Shown: in pieces, positions 18,129 to 26,996 of the stretch
How the letters are laid out: every line of letters starts with the position of its first letter
Numbering within the stretch: the stretch's first letter is position 1
Assembly: GCA_016722045.1 (NCBI GenBank)
Contig: JADKGY010000030.1
Span: 1-64,000 of the forward strand
From: Candidatus Opimibacter skivensis
Lineage (GTDB): Bacteria; Bacteroidota; Bacteroidia; Chitinophagales; Saprospiraceae
Reading direction: 5' to 3'
DNA: 64,000 bases
The notes under the pieces: model-generated
The model's input: only the letters and a program-made list of their open reading frames with translations
The model's database searches: none
What the model was told of the DNA's origin: nothing
Made by a program: the position numbers and the translations under genes

Positions 18129-20030
18129 TTATTTCAGGGCGATATATTCCACTAAAAGTGAATTGCGGTCTATGCCGAGGTATTGCTCTGGTGGCTCTTC
18201 TATCTTTTGAATGACACCATAGGCATTCAATAGAAATATTTCAATGATAGGGCTGTCCGAATCGAGATTTAAAGTATTCCGCATCACGATAAAAAGGAAA
18301 TCAGCATCCACATCATATTTTTTGAGGCTGTCATATCGGTTAGTAAGATTGACGATCCCCTTATTTGAAAGATCTTCAACAGCTGAAGTAAACATTTCAC
18401 GAACATTGGGCTTGACTTTATATCCCAGGTTGAAATCAATCCTGAATATTTTGTCCTTCACCATTTCATGAAAATTGTATTCCTGTTGAAATGGAGATTC
18501 TGTTTCGTTGAAATGCAACAACCAATAGGCATCAGCGCGCTTTGGCTGTTTTTGATATATAGACTTGAGTATCTGTTTTTCCATCCTGTAGACAGAATAG
18601 GAACTTGTGAGATACACAATGTTAGTGGCAAACTTTGGAATGTCTTTATCCTCGCTTACGGCTGTAATGATATCTTCATATTGATGGACATCGACAAACT
18701 TTCGCTTGCGCAGCAGAACATGTTTTGCCTGATAATGAATAATCATCACCAGAAAAAAAAGTGTCATCAGGAGTAAAGTAATTCCGGCACCATGGGCAAT
18801 TTTCTGGACATTTCCAACAAAAAATAATCCTTCTATAGAGAGAAATAAAGATGTCACCATGCCTATTGGAATCCAACTCCAGTGCAGTTTACGACGCAGG
18901 AAAAAGACCAGCAGCAAAGTCGTGGCCAACATTGCAATGGTAATGGCTATACCATAGGCAGCCTCCATATTTCTACTTTCTCTGAAGTAAAGAACTATAA
19001 ATACTGCCCCAACAAATAAAATGTGATTAATAAGAGGGATAAAGAGTTGTTGGCGATAACGGCTTGGATACCGGATCAACACTCTAAACCATGTATCCAG
19101 TTTGACCGCTTCATTGATCAATGAAAAAGAACCACTGATCAATGCCTGGCTTGCCACAACGGAGGCCATGACTGCAATAATTACTCCATAGATTACAAAC
19201 CATTTTGGCATAATCTCAAAGAAAGGATTTGCTCCCTGCAACGTCTGACCATTCAGTATCGTCAGTGCCCATGCCCCCTGCCCAAAATAATTAATGATTA
19301 ATGAGGTCTTCACAAAACCCCATGTGATCCGGATATTTGTTTTTCCTACATGACCCAGATCTGAATAAAGTGCTTCTGCTCCAGTCACACAAAGGAATAC
19401 AGCACCTACAATAAGCCATGCACTTTGATGCGTAGTCAGGATATGATAAGCATAGTAAGGATTAAGTGCTTTGATGACTCCCCAGTCGTGACCCATGGAT
19501 AGCAATCCCCAGAATGTAAGCATGGAGAACCAAACCAACATAATCGGACCGAAAGATTTTCCAACTCTTTCTGTTCCAAATTGCTGAAATGTGAATAGGC
19601 CTATTAAAATGATAATGACACTCGGGACAACGGGGAAATTATCATTAATTATTTTCAAGCCTTCTATGGAAGCTGTAAGCGATATTGAAGGAGTGATGAT
19701 ACCGTCAGCTAACAAAGCAGAGCAGCCTACCATAGCCACATAGATAGCCCATTTAGGAGCCATCCTTCTGATTAATGCATAAAGTGAAAAAATACCACCT
19801 TCACCATGATTATCCGCCTGTAAGGTCAGAACCATGTATTTGAATGTTGCCTGTAAAGTCAATGTCCAAACAATGCATGAAAGTCCTCCAAGAACCAACT
19901 CTTCAGTAATTGTATTCTTGCCTAAAATGGCTGTCATCACATATAGAGGAGACGTACCAATGTCACCAAAGACTATTCCAAGGGTGACCAATAAACTGGC
20001 CGCAGTTATTTTTGAATGAATAGATTTCAT
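18129..20030 (-). CDS. kup: KUP-family potassium uptake transporter
   Basis: The 633-residue protein begins 'SLLVTLGIVFGDIGTSPLYV', the KUP signature, and has about 12 membrane helices up to residue ~450, with 'DNHGEGGIFSLYALIRR' and 'GCSALLADGIITPSISLTAS' in the first half. A cytoplasmic C-terminal domain of about 180 residues follows ('DVHQYEDIITAVSEDKDIPK'). KUP proteins are inner-membrane proton-coupled K+ importers. Length fits the family (600-650). The gene converges on the sigma/cupin pair and has a hairpin and -7 box upstream. Confidence 0.95.
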   Translation of the reverse strand: MKSIHSKITAASLLVTLGIVFGDIGTSPLYVMTAILGKNTITEELVLGGLSCIVWTLTLQATFKYMVLTLQADNHGEGGIFSLYALIRRMAPKWAIYVAMVGCSALLADGIITPSISLTASIEGLKIINDNFPVVPSVIIILIGLFTFQQFGTERVGKSFGPIMLVWFSMLTFWGLLSMGHDWGVIKALNPYYAYHILTTHQSAWLIVGAVFLCVTGAEALYSDLGHVGKTNIRITWGFVKTSLIINYFGQGAWALTILNGQTLQGANPFFEIMPKWFVIYGVIIAVMASVVASQALISGSFSLINEAVKLDTWFRVLIRYPSRYRQQLFIPLINHILFVGAVFIVLYFRESRNMEAAYGIAITIAMLATTLLLVFFLRRKLHWSWIPIGMVTSLFLSIEGLFFVGNVQKIAHGAGITLLLMTLFFLVMIIHYQAKHVLLRKRKFVDVHQYEDIITAVSEDKDIPKFATNIVYLTSSYSVYRMEKQILKSIYQKQPKRADAYWLLHFNETESPFQQEYNFHEMVKDKIFRIDFNLGYKVKPNVREMFTSAVEDLSNKGIVNLTNRYDSLKKYDVDADFLFIVMRNTLNLDSDSPIIEIFLLNAYGVIQKIEEPPEQYLGIDRNSLLVEYIALK

Positions 20031-20108
20031 CTAATTCGCTGGATACGAGGCTATTGGCAGGGTTGTCATTTCAACTGTTGAATTGATATTTGGCAGAGCT
20101 ATGAATAC

Positions 20109-20143
20109 CATGTCTTTTTTGAAAGGACAAATATAAAGACATG
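20109..20143 (-). promoter_or_regulatory. Putative kup promoter inside an inverted repeat
   Basis: On the minus strand TATATTTG (20135-20128) matches the -7 box TAnnTTTG, about 98 bp before the kup ATG. It is bracketed by perfect 9-bp arms, CATGTCTTT (20109-20117) and AAAGACATG (20135-20143), which could be an operator. No -33 element was recognised. Confidence 0.4.
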
Positions 20144-20230
20144 GGGCATAGTGGCACTATAAAAAGCAACAAAGGAATACGGAGAGTTAAGACCTAAATC
20201 GATCAGCGAAAAATTCGGTTCTTTGTATCT

Positions 20231-20731
20231 ATGAAAAAATCAGTTTTGTCCATCTGCATTTTATGCATCGCGATTTCAGGTATTTTCCTTAGCAGCTGCT
20301 CTTCAAAAATCTCACCCTTCCTCTGGCTTTCAGGGACCTGGGAAATGTATCGCTCCGCCGGAGGTACACGGCTGGAAATCTGGACTCCATACAAGGACGA
20401 ATCTATCGTCGGCAGAGGCCTGATGTTCAATGACAAAGACACCACGATGCTTGAACAGATCCAACTCGTGTACAGGGATAAAGAATTCTACTATATAGCC
20501 ACAGTCCCTGATCAAAATAACGGTAATCCGATTGAATTCAAACTGGTCAAAACAGAAGGCACCGTCTATACATTCGAAAACCCAAAACATGATTTTCCTC
20601 AACGTATCGTCTATACTTTCAAACCTGTGGCAGAACAAGTTGAAAATAATACGAACGCAGATTCATTACTTGTTCGGGTGGAAAGCCTGGAAGGCAATGG
20701 AATTGATTATGGATTTTCAAGGAAAAAATAA
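20231..20731 (+). CDS. DUF6265 family lipoprotein
   Basis: The 166-residue product has a lipoprotein signal ('GIFLSSCSSK', Cys about 22). The DUF6265 pattern follows: 'LSGTWEMYRSAGGTRLEIWT', 'GRGLMFNDKDTTMLEQIQL', 'FKLVKTEGTVYTFENPKHDF' with 'PQRIVY', and an end 'LEGNGIDYGFSRKK'. The fold is a small beta-barrel; the function is not known. The gene is followed by a bidirectional terminator. It is divergent from kup, so the 200-bp region 20031-20230 holds both promoters. Confidence 0.85.
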   Translation: MKKSVLSICILCIAISGIFLSSCSSKISPFLWLSGTWEMYRSAGGTRLEIWTPYKDESIVGRGLMFNDKDTTMLEQIQLVYRDKEFYYIATVPDQNNGNPIEFKLVKTEGTVYTFENPKHDFPQRIVYTFKPVAEQVENNTNADSLLVRVESLEGNGIDYGFSRKK

Positions 20732-20734
20732 AAA

Positions 20735-20769
20735 AAAGGAATGGAGTTGAATTCATACTCCATTCCTTT
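20735..20769. terminator. Bidirectional Rho-independent terminator
   Basis: Perfect 13-bp arms AAAGGAATGGAGT (20735-20747) and ACTCCATTCCTTT (20757-20769) enclose a 9-nt loop. An A-run on the 5' side gives a T-run on the minus strand. It separates the converging DUF6265 and haloperoxidase-like genes; it is strongest for the minus-strand gene. Confidence 0.85.
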
Positions 20770-20819
20770 GATCAAAATGTTTTTACCGTGTAAACGTATT
20801 AACGGTATTTATTTTTCAT

Positions 20820-22367
20820 CTACTCTCCTCCGTCTGCTTTTGCAGCATCGACTGAATAATTACCTACACTTATCCCTTGCTGCTTTCCGGCTTCCACATC
20901 AAATCGATAATGAATGCCGGCATACATTCTTGATATAGCAGCTTCTTCTGCATATCCTGTCAAAACACCTGCATCATCAGGAAAAAAATGAGAAAGTACG
21001 GTTGCTCCCGCAAATGAAAATGTGGAGTGGCCTGATGTATAGCTTGGAAAATTTGGTGTACCTAAAATTCCTTTAAAACCAGGTATCGTTTCAATAGGTC
21101 TTGGATAGTGATAAAAGTATTTTGCATCCCAGCATGATATCCCGGCATCTTCCATTGCCATATTGAGATATGCAAATACACGGGCGGCACGCAATGGATT
21201 GAGGCGATTTTTGATGATCAGGTCCGATGCAAATCTATTCCAATGACCTGGAGGTGTATATGTACCGAGTCCATCAGACCAGAAATTTGCAATCCTTCGC
21301 TGATCTCTTGTGATGTTGTCAGAAATGTCTTTTAATTCTTTGACTGCAGTTTCAAAGTCTGGAGATCCGGGAGCGGGTGGTATACCAGGACGAACTATTT
21401 CGACACTGGGTACATTCCAAAGTTTCACTTTTCCAAACCATGGTGTTATTCCTACCGGACGTGGAGGTGTTTCGAGATTGGTCCAGTGCCAGTGCCACAT
21501 TGCCTCAGCAGCATCTCTGATCGAATCTGATCTTGTCCTGGGTGTCTGCGCATTTTTCATCCCATCACTTCCGGCTCTGCCTTTAAATGCATTCCAAACC
21601 GCCCTGCCTAATGAATCGCCTGCGGTAATATCACTTTGTACATTCAGTCCGGCCCACATCAGGCTGTTCTCATGTTCTAGTGCTTTTGCGGCTATATATT
21701 CTTTTTCAAGAGGAAAGAGAGCTGACAGAGCTGCCTTAGATACTGCAGCGATGACTGCACCATCTGCAGGATAACTGGGCAGTGCATTTTTAGGTAAATG
21801 GGTAACAATGCTTGCATCAGTTGTATAAGGTGCTGGCCTGTTAAAATTATACTTGTGATACCAGGCTGAAATGAGCGCATCATATTCACTAGTCGCCCAG
21901 TACGCAAACGCTCTGCATGCATACGGAGGATGTGCGAAAGGGAATAAAGGATACTTTCCCGGGTCTGCTGAATTAGGTACACCATAATTTCCGGCTGAAT
22001 CAGGAGCAGGCGCCAGATTATATTTTGCTGCCAACTCTCTTGCGATTTCATTCCACCGTACTAAGCCATCTCCACCCCAGTATTTCACAGCGTCTTCCTG
22101 ATCAGAACTAAGTTGGGCAGAAGCAGCTTTCAATGCTGCAAGCTCAGCCAGATATTCCGGAGAGGTAATATCCTTGGGAGCAGGAATTCCAATCTGTGCT
22201 CCACTGCTCAATACTTTCGGATGCCAGCTGCCGCCGGTTTCATCAAGCGATGCATATTGATATGGTTCATACGCGACGTAGGTGGGCTGTTCATCACTGC
22301 AGGATTGAAAAAGAAATGCTGTAGAGATGACAGATAAGAGAAAAAATAAACTGAATATATTTTTCAT
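20820..22367 (-). CDS. PAP2 / haloperoxidase-like lipoprotein with two motif sets (about 515 aa)
   Basis: Starting at the ATG at 22367 the protein has a lipoprotein signal ('FLFQSCSDE'). The C-terminal half carries the catalytic set KYFYHYPRP, 'FPSYTSGHSTF' (TSGH instead of the usual PSGH) and 'SRMYAGIHYRFDVEAG'. The N-terminal half shows a second, eroded set: KYNFNRP, 'PSYPADGAV' (SGH replaced by ADG), and 'HENSLMWAGLNVQSDITAGD' lacking the final His. Vanadium haloperoxidases contain two four-helix bundles; this copy seems to keep a recognisable trace of the second active site. It is followed 50 bp later by a barrel gene on the same strand, probably the same transcript. Substrate unknown. 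Confidence 0.85.
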   Translation of the reverse strand: MKNIFSLFFLLSVISTAFLFQSCSDEQPTYVAYEPYQYASLDETGGSWHPKVLSSGAQIGIPAPKDITSPEYLAELAALKAASAQLSSDQEDAVKYWGGDGLVRWNEIARELAAKYNLAPAPDSAGNYGVPNSADPGKYPLFPFAHPPYACRAFAYWATSEYDALISAWYHKYNFNRPAPYTTDASIVTHLPKNALPSYPADGAVIAAVSKAALSALFPLEKEYIAAKALEHENSLMWAGLNVQSDITAGDSLGRAVWNAFKGRAGSDGMKNAQTPRTRSDSIRDAAEAMWHWHWTNLETPPRPVGITPWFGKVKLWNVPSVEIVRPGIPPAPGSPDFETAVKELKDISDNITRDQRRIANFWSDGLGTYTPPGHWNRFASDLIIKNRLNPLRAARVFAYLNMAMEDAGISCWDAKYFYHYPRPIETIPGFKGILGTPNFPSYTSGHSTFSFAGATVLSHFFPDDAGVLTGYAEEAAISRMYAGIHYRFDVEAGKQQGISVGNYSVDAAKADGGE

Positions 22368-22417
22368 GATGGTTGTCAATTCGGGTTAAGGATAAAAACT
22401 ATGAAATGGATTTGGAA

Positions 22418-23368
22418 TTAATTAGTGATCGTTTCTGTCTGACCGCTTTTCCAAAGAGGAAAAAAATAAGTCAGTCCTCCGGAATAGATTGTTGATTTAC
22501 CGACATTTCTTCCTGTCTGTATTTGCTTTGCAGAAGCCACTACACTAAAACCTGTAATACCCGGCAGATAATATTGTATTTCACCGCCGATACTCGTGTT
22601 TTGCATATTGACCGAAGGAAATCCTGAATCCTGTCTTCTGATATCATATCCACCTTGTGTATTCAAACCTGAATATTCTACTTCAATCTTTAGTGCATAA
22701 TCAAATAACCATGTTCCAAGCGTAGCACCCCAAGTGATCGCATCTGGCATTTCAACCTTTTCAGAATATACACTATGCGTCGTGTAGTAATAATCACGTT
22801 CGATTGAAGAATTACCCCTGACGTGATATCCGGCCTGGCCACGCAGATAAAGACCCATATTTAATTTATACTGCAGGATACCTGTCAAAGAAAGATCTGT
22901 ACATCCTAACCCAAGACTGTAAGGACCATAGTCAGCCAGATAATTTGATATTGGCACCAACGCTCCGATAGTTGCATGGGTTGTGAAGTTACCAGGACCC
23001 GCTTTAACATCGAGAGCTTTGGCTTTAATCCAAACGCCCCAATCCTGAAAACCACTGGCACCTTTGATGTAGCCATCACTGGCCTCGGTCTTAACCCAAG
23101 GAGCTGCAGCCATGACACTTATGTTGTTAGTAATACCTAATATAGCCATAGGGCTTATAGATTGACGCGTTAACGTACCGATATTACCATTTGTACGAAA
23201 AAGTGTTCCTTCCCAATAATGATCCCAGCTATCATGTGAATAGATCGCGGCGAGACAAATCTGTCCTTTGGTCATCAATGTTGCATCAGTAGGTGTCTGT
23301 GCATCCAGCGATACAATGGGCGGAAGTAGTAGCAAAAAAATAAATGCAAAATGTAGGATTCCTTTCAT
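22418..23368 (-). CDS. Outer-membrane beta-barrel protein, transporter-like
   Basis: From the ATG at 23368 there is a signal peptide ('FAFIFLLLLPPIVSLDAQ'). The mature part is rich in alternating aromatic/polar strands ('GNFTTHATIGALVPISNYLA', 'LYLRGQAGYHVRGNSS', 'WLFDYALKIEVEYSGLN') and ends with 'GGLTYFFPLW', followed by 'KSGQTETITN'. This is typical of outer-membrane barrels of about 300 residues (MetA/phenol-degradation barrel-like). The gene lies upstream of the two-motif haloperoxidase gene, with 50 bp between them, so the barrel could serve passage of its substrate (inference). A longer start at 23383 adds five residues. Confidence 0.75.
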   Translation of the reverse strand: MKGILHFAFIFLLLLPPIVSLDAQTPTDATLMTKGQICLAAIYSHDSWDHYWEGTLFRTNGNIGTLTRQSISPMAILGITNNISVMAAAPWVKTEASDGYIKGASGFQDWGVWIKAKALDVKAGPGNFTTHATIGALVPISNYLADYGPYSLGLGCTDLSLTGILQYKLNMGLYLRGQAGYHVRGNSSIERDYYYTTHSVYSEKVEMPDAITWGATLGTWLFDYALKIEVEYSGLNTQGGYDIRRQDSGFPSVNMQNTSIGGEIQYYLPGITGFSVVASAKQIQTGRNVGKSTIYSGGLTYFFPLWKSGQTETITN

Positions 23369-23383
23369 GGAGAGAGATTTCAT

Positions 23384-23801
23384 GATGTATTAATAAAGAC
23401 TGATTCTAAATAAACGGTACAAATCTATATAAATACATTTCTGAAAACATTGGTTTAAAGACACGCACACTACTAAAGGAGTAATTGAAGGATGATACTA
23501 TTTATAAATTTCCGCTATGAATATATTTAAGGTTGATCGAAGTAATCGGAAAATTATCATATAATCTCTTAATAACTAAATACTTATAAATTTCTATCAA
23601 AACAAATTTTCAACATCCCTGATCCCCGCAATTACCCCATGATTCAAAACTATGCATCATCATCAGTCAATATTTTAAGCAAATTCTAAGTTCAATTTCG
23701 ACGGTTACGTCGAATTTTCCGATCTATAATTGCTCAATTGGCTAGATTGTCAACTATCCAACGTTCACAAAATTTTGAAATCCATGTATAATCAATTATC
23801 A
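23384..23801. other. Divergent intergenic region with promoter box and inverted repeat
   Basis: AT-rich region between two divergent genes. On the minus strand TAGATTTG (23427-23420) matches the -7 box and lies about 50 bp before the barrel gene. A 7-bp inverted repeat TTCGACG / CGTCGAA (23697-23714, 4-nt loop) precedes the PD40 gene and may be an operator. No gene or RNA gene was seen. Confidence 0.4.
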
Positions 23802-24773
23802 ATGATTAGAATAATTCCACTTACAATGATTGTTTTAGGTGTGGTGATGGCATGTCAACCGAAAAATGATGTGGTTAGTCAATCGTCTTCATTATCCCTT
23901 GAATCAGCGACGGATAATACACAGGTATTCGCGGAAGGTATAGTGTCAACACGATACAATGAAAGAGATATGGCGATATCATCTGCAGGTGATGAGTTAT
24001 TTTTTTCGTTGGGGAACTATAATCAAAGCAAGAGAGTCATTGTCCATCTTCGCAAAAAAAATGATGTATGGAATACACCTGAAGTCATGTCCTGGTCAGG
24101 TGTATATAATGATATTGAACCTTGCCTCGCTGCAGATGGCGGTTCAATTTTTTTTGCTTCGGACAGACCTGTAGATGGAGATAGTACAAGAAAAGACTTT
24201 AATATATGGGTTTCACAACGTGAGGGTGACCTATGGAAAGAACCTGTTCCATTAGATACGTTGATCAATTCAAAGGTGGATGAATTTTATCCCTCAACAG
24301 GTAAAAATGGAAATCTCTATTTTACGGCTGCTCACCCAGGCAACCATGGCCGTGAAGACATTTATATAGCTGCCATGAAGGAAGGGAAATATACGGCACC
24401 TGTTTCTCTTGATACAGCTATCAATAGCACTATGTACGAATTCAATGCCTATGTCTCTCCGGGAGAAGACACGATTATTTTCAGTTCCTATGGCCGTAAG
24501 GATGACATGGGCGGAGGTGATCTTTATATGAGCACAAAGGATAAAGGCGGGGTGTGGCAGATGGCCCACAATCTGGGACCAAAAATCAATAGCCCATCAC
24601 TTGACTATTGTCCTTTTATCGACTCTCCCAGGAAGACATTTTATTTTACAAGTAACAGAAGTATTGTGCCTCATGTACAGATTAAAAATGCAGACCAATT
24701 AAAAAGCGAAGCTGATAAGACACTCAACGGGCTTGACAATATTTACCATGTTAAATTAAGCGCTTTGAGGTAA
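23802..24773 (+). CDS. PD40 beta-propeller lipoprotein
   Basis: The protein has a lipoprotein signal ('IVLGVVMACQPKND') and then WD40-like (PD40/TolB-type) blades: 'AISSAGDELFFSLGNYNQ', 'PCLAADGGSIFFASDRPVDG', 'YPSTGKNGNLYFTAAHPG', 'YVSPGEDTIIFSSYGRKDD' and 'CPFIDSPRKTFYFTSNRS'. Such lipoproteins sit in the periplasm or outer membrane and bind protein or peptidoglycan partners; no peptidoglycan-binding domain is present here. Starts at 23730, 23784 or 23802 are possible; 23802 gives the best signal peptide. Function unknown. Confidence 0.82.
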   Translation: MIRIIPLTMIVLGVVMACQPKNDVVSQSSSLSLESATDNTQVFAEGIVSTRYNERDMAISSAGDELFFSLGNYNQSKRVIVHLRKKNDVWNTPEVMSWSGVYNDIEPCLAADGGSIFFASDRPVDGDSTRKDFNIWVSQREGDLWKEPVPLDTLINSKVDEFYPSTGKNGNLYFTAAHPGNHGREDIYIAAMKEGKYTAPVSLDTAINSTMYEFNAYVSPGEDTIIFSSYGRKDDMGGGDLYMSTKDKGGVWQMAHNLGPKINSPSLDYCPFIDSPRKTFYFTSNRSIVPHVQIKNADQLKSEADKTLNGLDNIYHVKLSALR

Positions 24774-24855
24774 ATGATAACACGCATCCGGCTTTCAGTA
24801 TAAAAATTGAATTCATACAGGATTCGTAATAGAAAGAATATCAGGACAAAAAAAA

Positions 24856-24875
24856 CGGGCAAATAAATTTGCCCG
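24856..24875 (-). terminator. Terminator-like hairpin
   Basis: CGGGCAAA / TTTGCCCG around TAAA, with an A8 run on its 5' side, so it is followed by T8 on the minus strand. It stands where a terminator of the pseudogene remnant at 24907 would be and resembles the one at 25276-25300. Confidence 0.7.
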
Positions 24876-24906
24876 CTGCACTAAATTAAATGAACCCCAC
24901 AAATCT

Positions 24907-25020
24907 TTACAAGTTTCGTTGTATTGTAAACATAAATTGACCCGGCACATTCATCAATTCAAGTCATTGACTGTTGATTGATACACCCTGTCCTGCAATT
25001 AAATGGATATTTGATTTAGT
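24907..25020 (-). pseudogene. Remnant of a PorT-like barrel gene (C-terminus only)
   Basis: On the minus strand the end reads 'LELMNVPGQFMFTIQRNL' and a TAA (24909-24907), very close to the intact neighbour's end 'LELMNIPSQFTFTIQRTL' (stop at 25324). Four codons before, an in-frame TGA replaces a residue of the intact gene (SINSQ-stop-LEL against SINNHSLEL). Upstream similarity fades within about 40 codons. Both copies are followed by a similar hairpin with the core GGGCAAATAAA. This is therefore a decayed tandem duplicate. The rest of the gap up to 25275 shows no gene, only small inverted repeats such as AAAAGGTCC/GGACTTTT near 25216. Confidence 0.8.
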
Positions 25021-25275
25021 AATAAATACTCAGTGATTAATTGCGAAACAAAGATGGGAGCGATCGGGATGGCTACCTAATACTTGTGGATGAAAGGGTG
25101 AAATTGCTTCCTGAGTAGGGGAAAATCCTGACGAGGGTGTTCTGAAATATAAACTTAATAGAGCACATTTCATTTTCTGATACCTACGTGCTTCAAATGC
25201 ACTGATCGCTGAGTAAAAGGTCCATAAAGGACTTTTACCTTCAAGTATCTAAGCCCTGCCGGGCCGACAAATAAA

Positions 25276-25300
25276 AAAGGGCAAATAAAATCTGCCCTTT
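25276..25300 (-). terminator. Rho-independent terminator
   Basis: AAAGGGCA (25276-25283) pairs with TGCCCTTT (25293-25300). The preceding A-rich stretch gives a T-run on the minus strand. It lies 24 bp beyond the stop of the PorT-like gene. Confidence 0.8.
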
Positions 25301-25323
25301 AAAACGGATACCATAAAATGTTC

Positions 25324-25977
25324 TTATAATGTTCGTTGAATTGTAAATGTGAATTGGGATGGGATGTTCATGAGTTCAAGAGAATGATTGTTTATTGACT
25401 TTCCATTTCCCACTCGGGAGAATTGACTATCAAATTCAATCCCAACCCTGGTTCCGGATAAATTATACCCGATACCTCCTTGCCATCCTATGCGGAAAAG
25501 ATTTTGATTACTCTTGTATGCCGTCATATGGTCAAGTTCTGAGATGAATCCAATTGACCTAAAAACCCTAAGTCCGGTGACTACATCAAATGCTCTAATT
25601 TTTACTCCTAAATTGACCGGTACAGTCAGGATGTGATCCGATTCTTTCATCTGGTGTTGTGAGATAGTCTGATCATCATTAAGTAAGGAATACTCCACCT
25701 GATAATTCATACTCCTTTTTGAGTAGTTTAATCCAAATTCTACGAAAAAAGGCTCTGTCAGTTCAAGTCGGGCATTCATCCCTGCAAAATACTGGACCTT
25801 CACTTCCGTCATATTAAACATAAATTCTTCATCTGGTTTCTCTTTATTCACTAATAATCCCACTGTACCTGGATGGTAGCCGGGACTTATCCCTAATGCT
25901 ACGTTGAAAGTAATCTGTGAAAATCCGCAAGTGATAAACACGAAACCTATGGCTAAGCTGATATATATCTTTTTCAT
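25324..25977 (-). CDS. PorT-like outer-membrane beta-barrel protein
   Basis: From the ATG at 25977 a signal peptide (MKKIYISLAIGFVFITCGFS) is followed by about 195 residues with barrel strands: 'FNVALGISPGYHPGTVGLLV', 'FFVEFGLNYSKRSMNYQVEY', 'ILTVPVNLGVKIRAFDVVTG', 'FRIGWQGGIGYNLSGTRVGI', ending 'SQFTFTIQRTL'. The pattern 'LTVPVNLGVK' is typical of PorT-family barrels in Bacteroidota. Members include T9SS factors but most have no known role. A decayed paralogue lies just downstream. An upstream ATG at 26007 is possible but spoils the signal peptide. Confidence 0.82.
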   Translation of the reverse strand: MKKIYISLAIGFVFITCGFSQITFNVALGISPGYHPGTVGLLVNKEKPDEEFMFNMTEVKVQYFAGMNARLELTEPFFVEFGLNYSKRSMNYQVEYSLLNDDQTISQHQMKESDHILTVPVNLGVKIRAFDVVTGLRVFRSIGFISELDHMTAYKSNQNLFRIGWQGGIGYNLSGTRVGIEFDSQFSRVGNGKSINNHSLELMNIPSQFTFTIQRTL

Positions 25978-26237
25978 TATGGTAGTTTTTATTGTAGTTG
26001 AAATCATGGTTATGAAAACCTAAATTTTACGCACATCAAAGGTCAATGTATTGTGCGCCATAATCCAGAACCATGATCAACCCGGAGATTGACAGATATC
26101 AATAGAAAAAATAATCAGTGCCTGATGCAGTTGTCTACATGAGGCTTTAAGCTGAACAAATACTTCAGGATGTATATGTATATTGAAGAAAGAGGAAGGA
26201 ATTCTAAAAATTGTAGCCCATTGTTGCGGATGCTAAT

Positions 26238-26996
26238 TCAATCCGTGCCGATCAGCCATTTCTTAAATTCCGGCGAGCGCTCCTTACTGACAATCGTGTC
26301 TTCTTCTGTGGGGGGATCGAGCTTTAGTTTGACTCTTGATTTGGAATAGGTCACCATCTCTTCGATTGAGCTCATTTTCACGATAAATTGCCTGTTGATC
26401 CGGAAAAAATGCAATGGATCGATCATTTGTTCGATCTGATCGAGGCTTTGATCCAGTGGGTATCGTTTATTGCCCGGCAATACGGCAAAACTGATTTTGT
26501 CTTTCGAATAAAAATAAGCTACATTATCCAGGTCTACCAGCTTAATACTTTGTCCCATTCTGACAAGCAATCGTTTGGACTTGTGAATAAAACCTGCATC
26601 CTGAAGCCGCTGAAAAAGGTCCGTGCTTTCTTCTGCCTTAACCTGTTTTTTTGAAACCTTTTGCAAAGCAAGTTCAAGTTCATTTTGCTTTATGGGTTTC
26701 AGCAAATAATCAATAGCATTCACTTTAAAGGCCTGCAATGCATATTCATCGTATGCTGTGACAAATACAACAGGCGCTGTAATCACCACTTTCTCAAAAA
26801 TATCAAAACTCGAACCATCCGCGAGATGAATGTCCATCAGGATGATGTCAGGCGACGGATTGATCTGAAGCCATTCAACAGACGAATCAATACTGCTCAG
26901 AGCACCTATGACTTCAATCCCGGGATCAATATCACCCAATAGTTTCTGCAATCTCCGGACTGCAGCCTGCTCATCTTCAATGATTAAAATTTTCAT
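26238..26996 (-). CDS. LytTR-family response regulator
   Basis: The 252-residue protein begins MKILIIEDEQAAVRRL at 26996. The receiver domain has acidic residues E7/D8, phospho-acceptor D55 ('IILMDIHLADGSS') and K100 ('DYLLKPIKQ'). The C-terminal LytTR DNA-binding domain (about 150-250) includes 'HKSKRLLVRMGQSIKLVDLD', 'VAYFYSKDKISFAVL' and 'HFFRINRQFIVKMSSIEEMV'. Its ATG overlaps the stop codon of the upstream kinase by one base, so translation is probably coupled and the pair is a dedicated two-component system. Confidence 0.95.
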   Translation of the reverse strand: MKILIIEDEQAAVRRLQKLLGDIDPGIEVIGALSSIDSSVEWLQINPSPDIILMDIHLADGSSFDIFEKVVITAPVVFVTAYDEYALQAFKVNAIDYLLKPIKQNELELALQKVSKKQVKAEESTDLFQRLQDAGFIHKSKRLLVRMGQSIKLVDLDNVAYFYSKDKISFAVLPGNKRYPLDQSLDQIEQMIDPLHFFRINRQFIVKMSSIEEMVTYSKSRVKLKLDPPTEEDTIVSKERSPEFKKWLIGTD

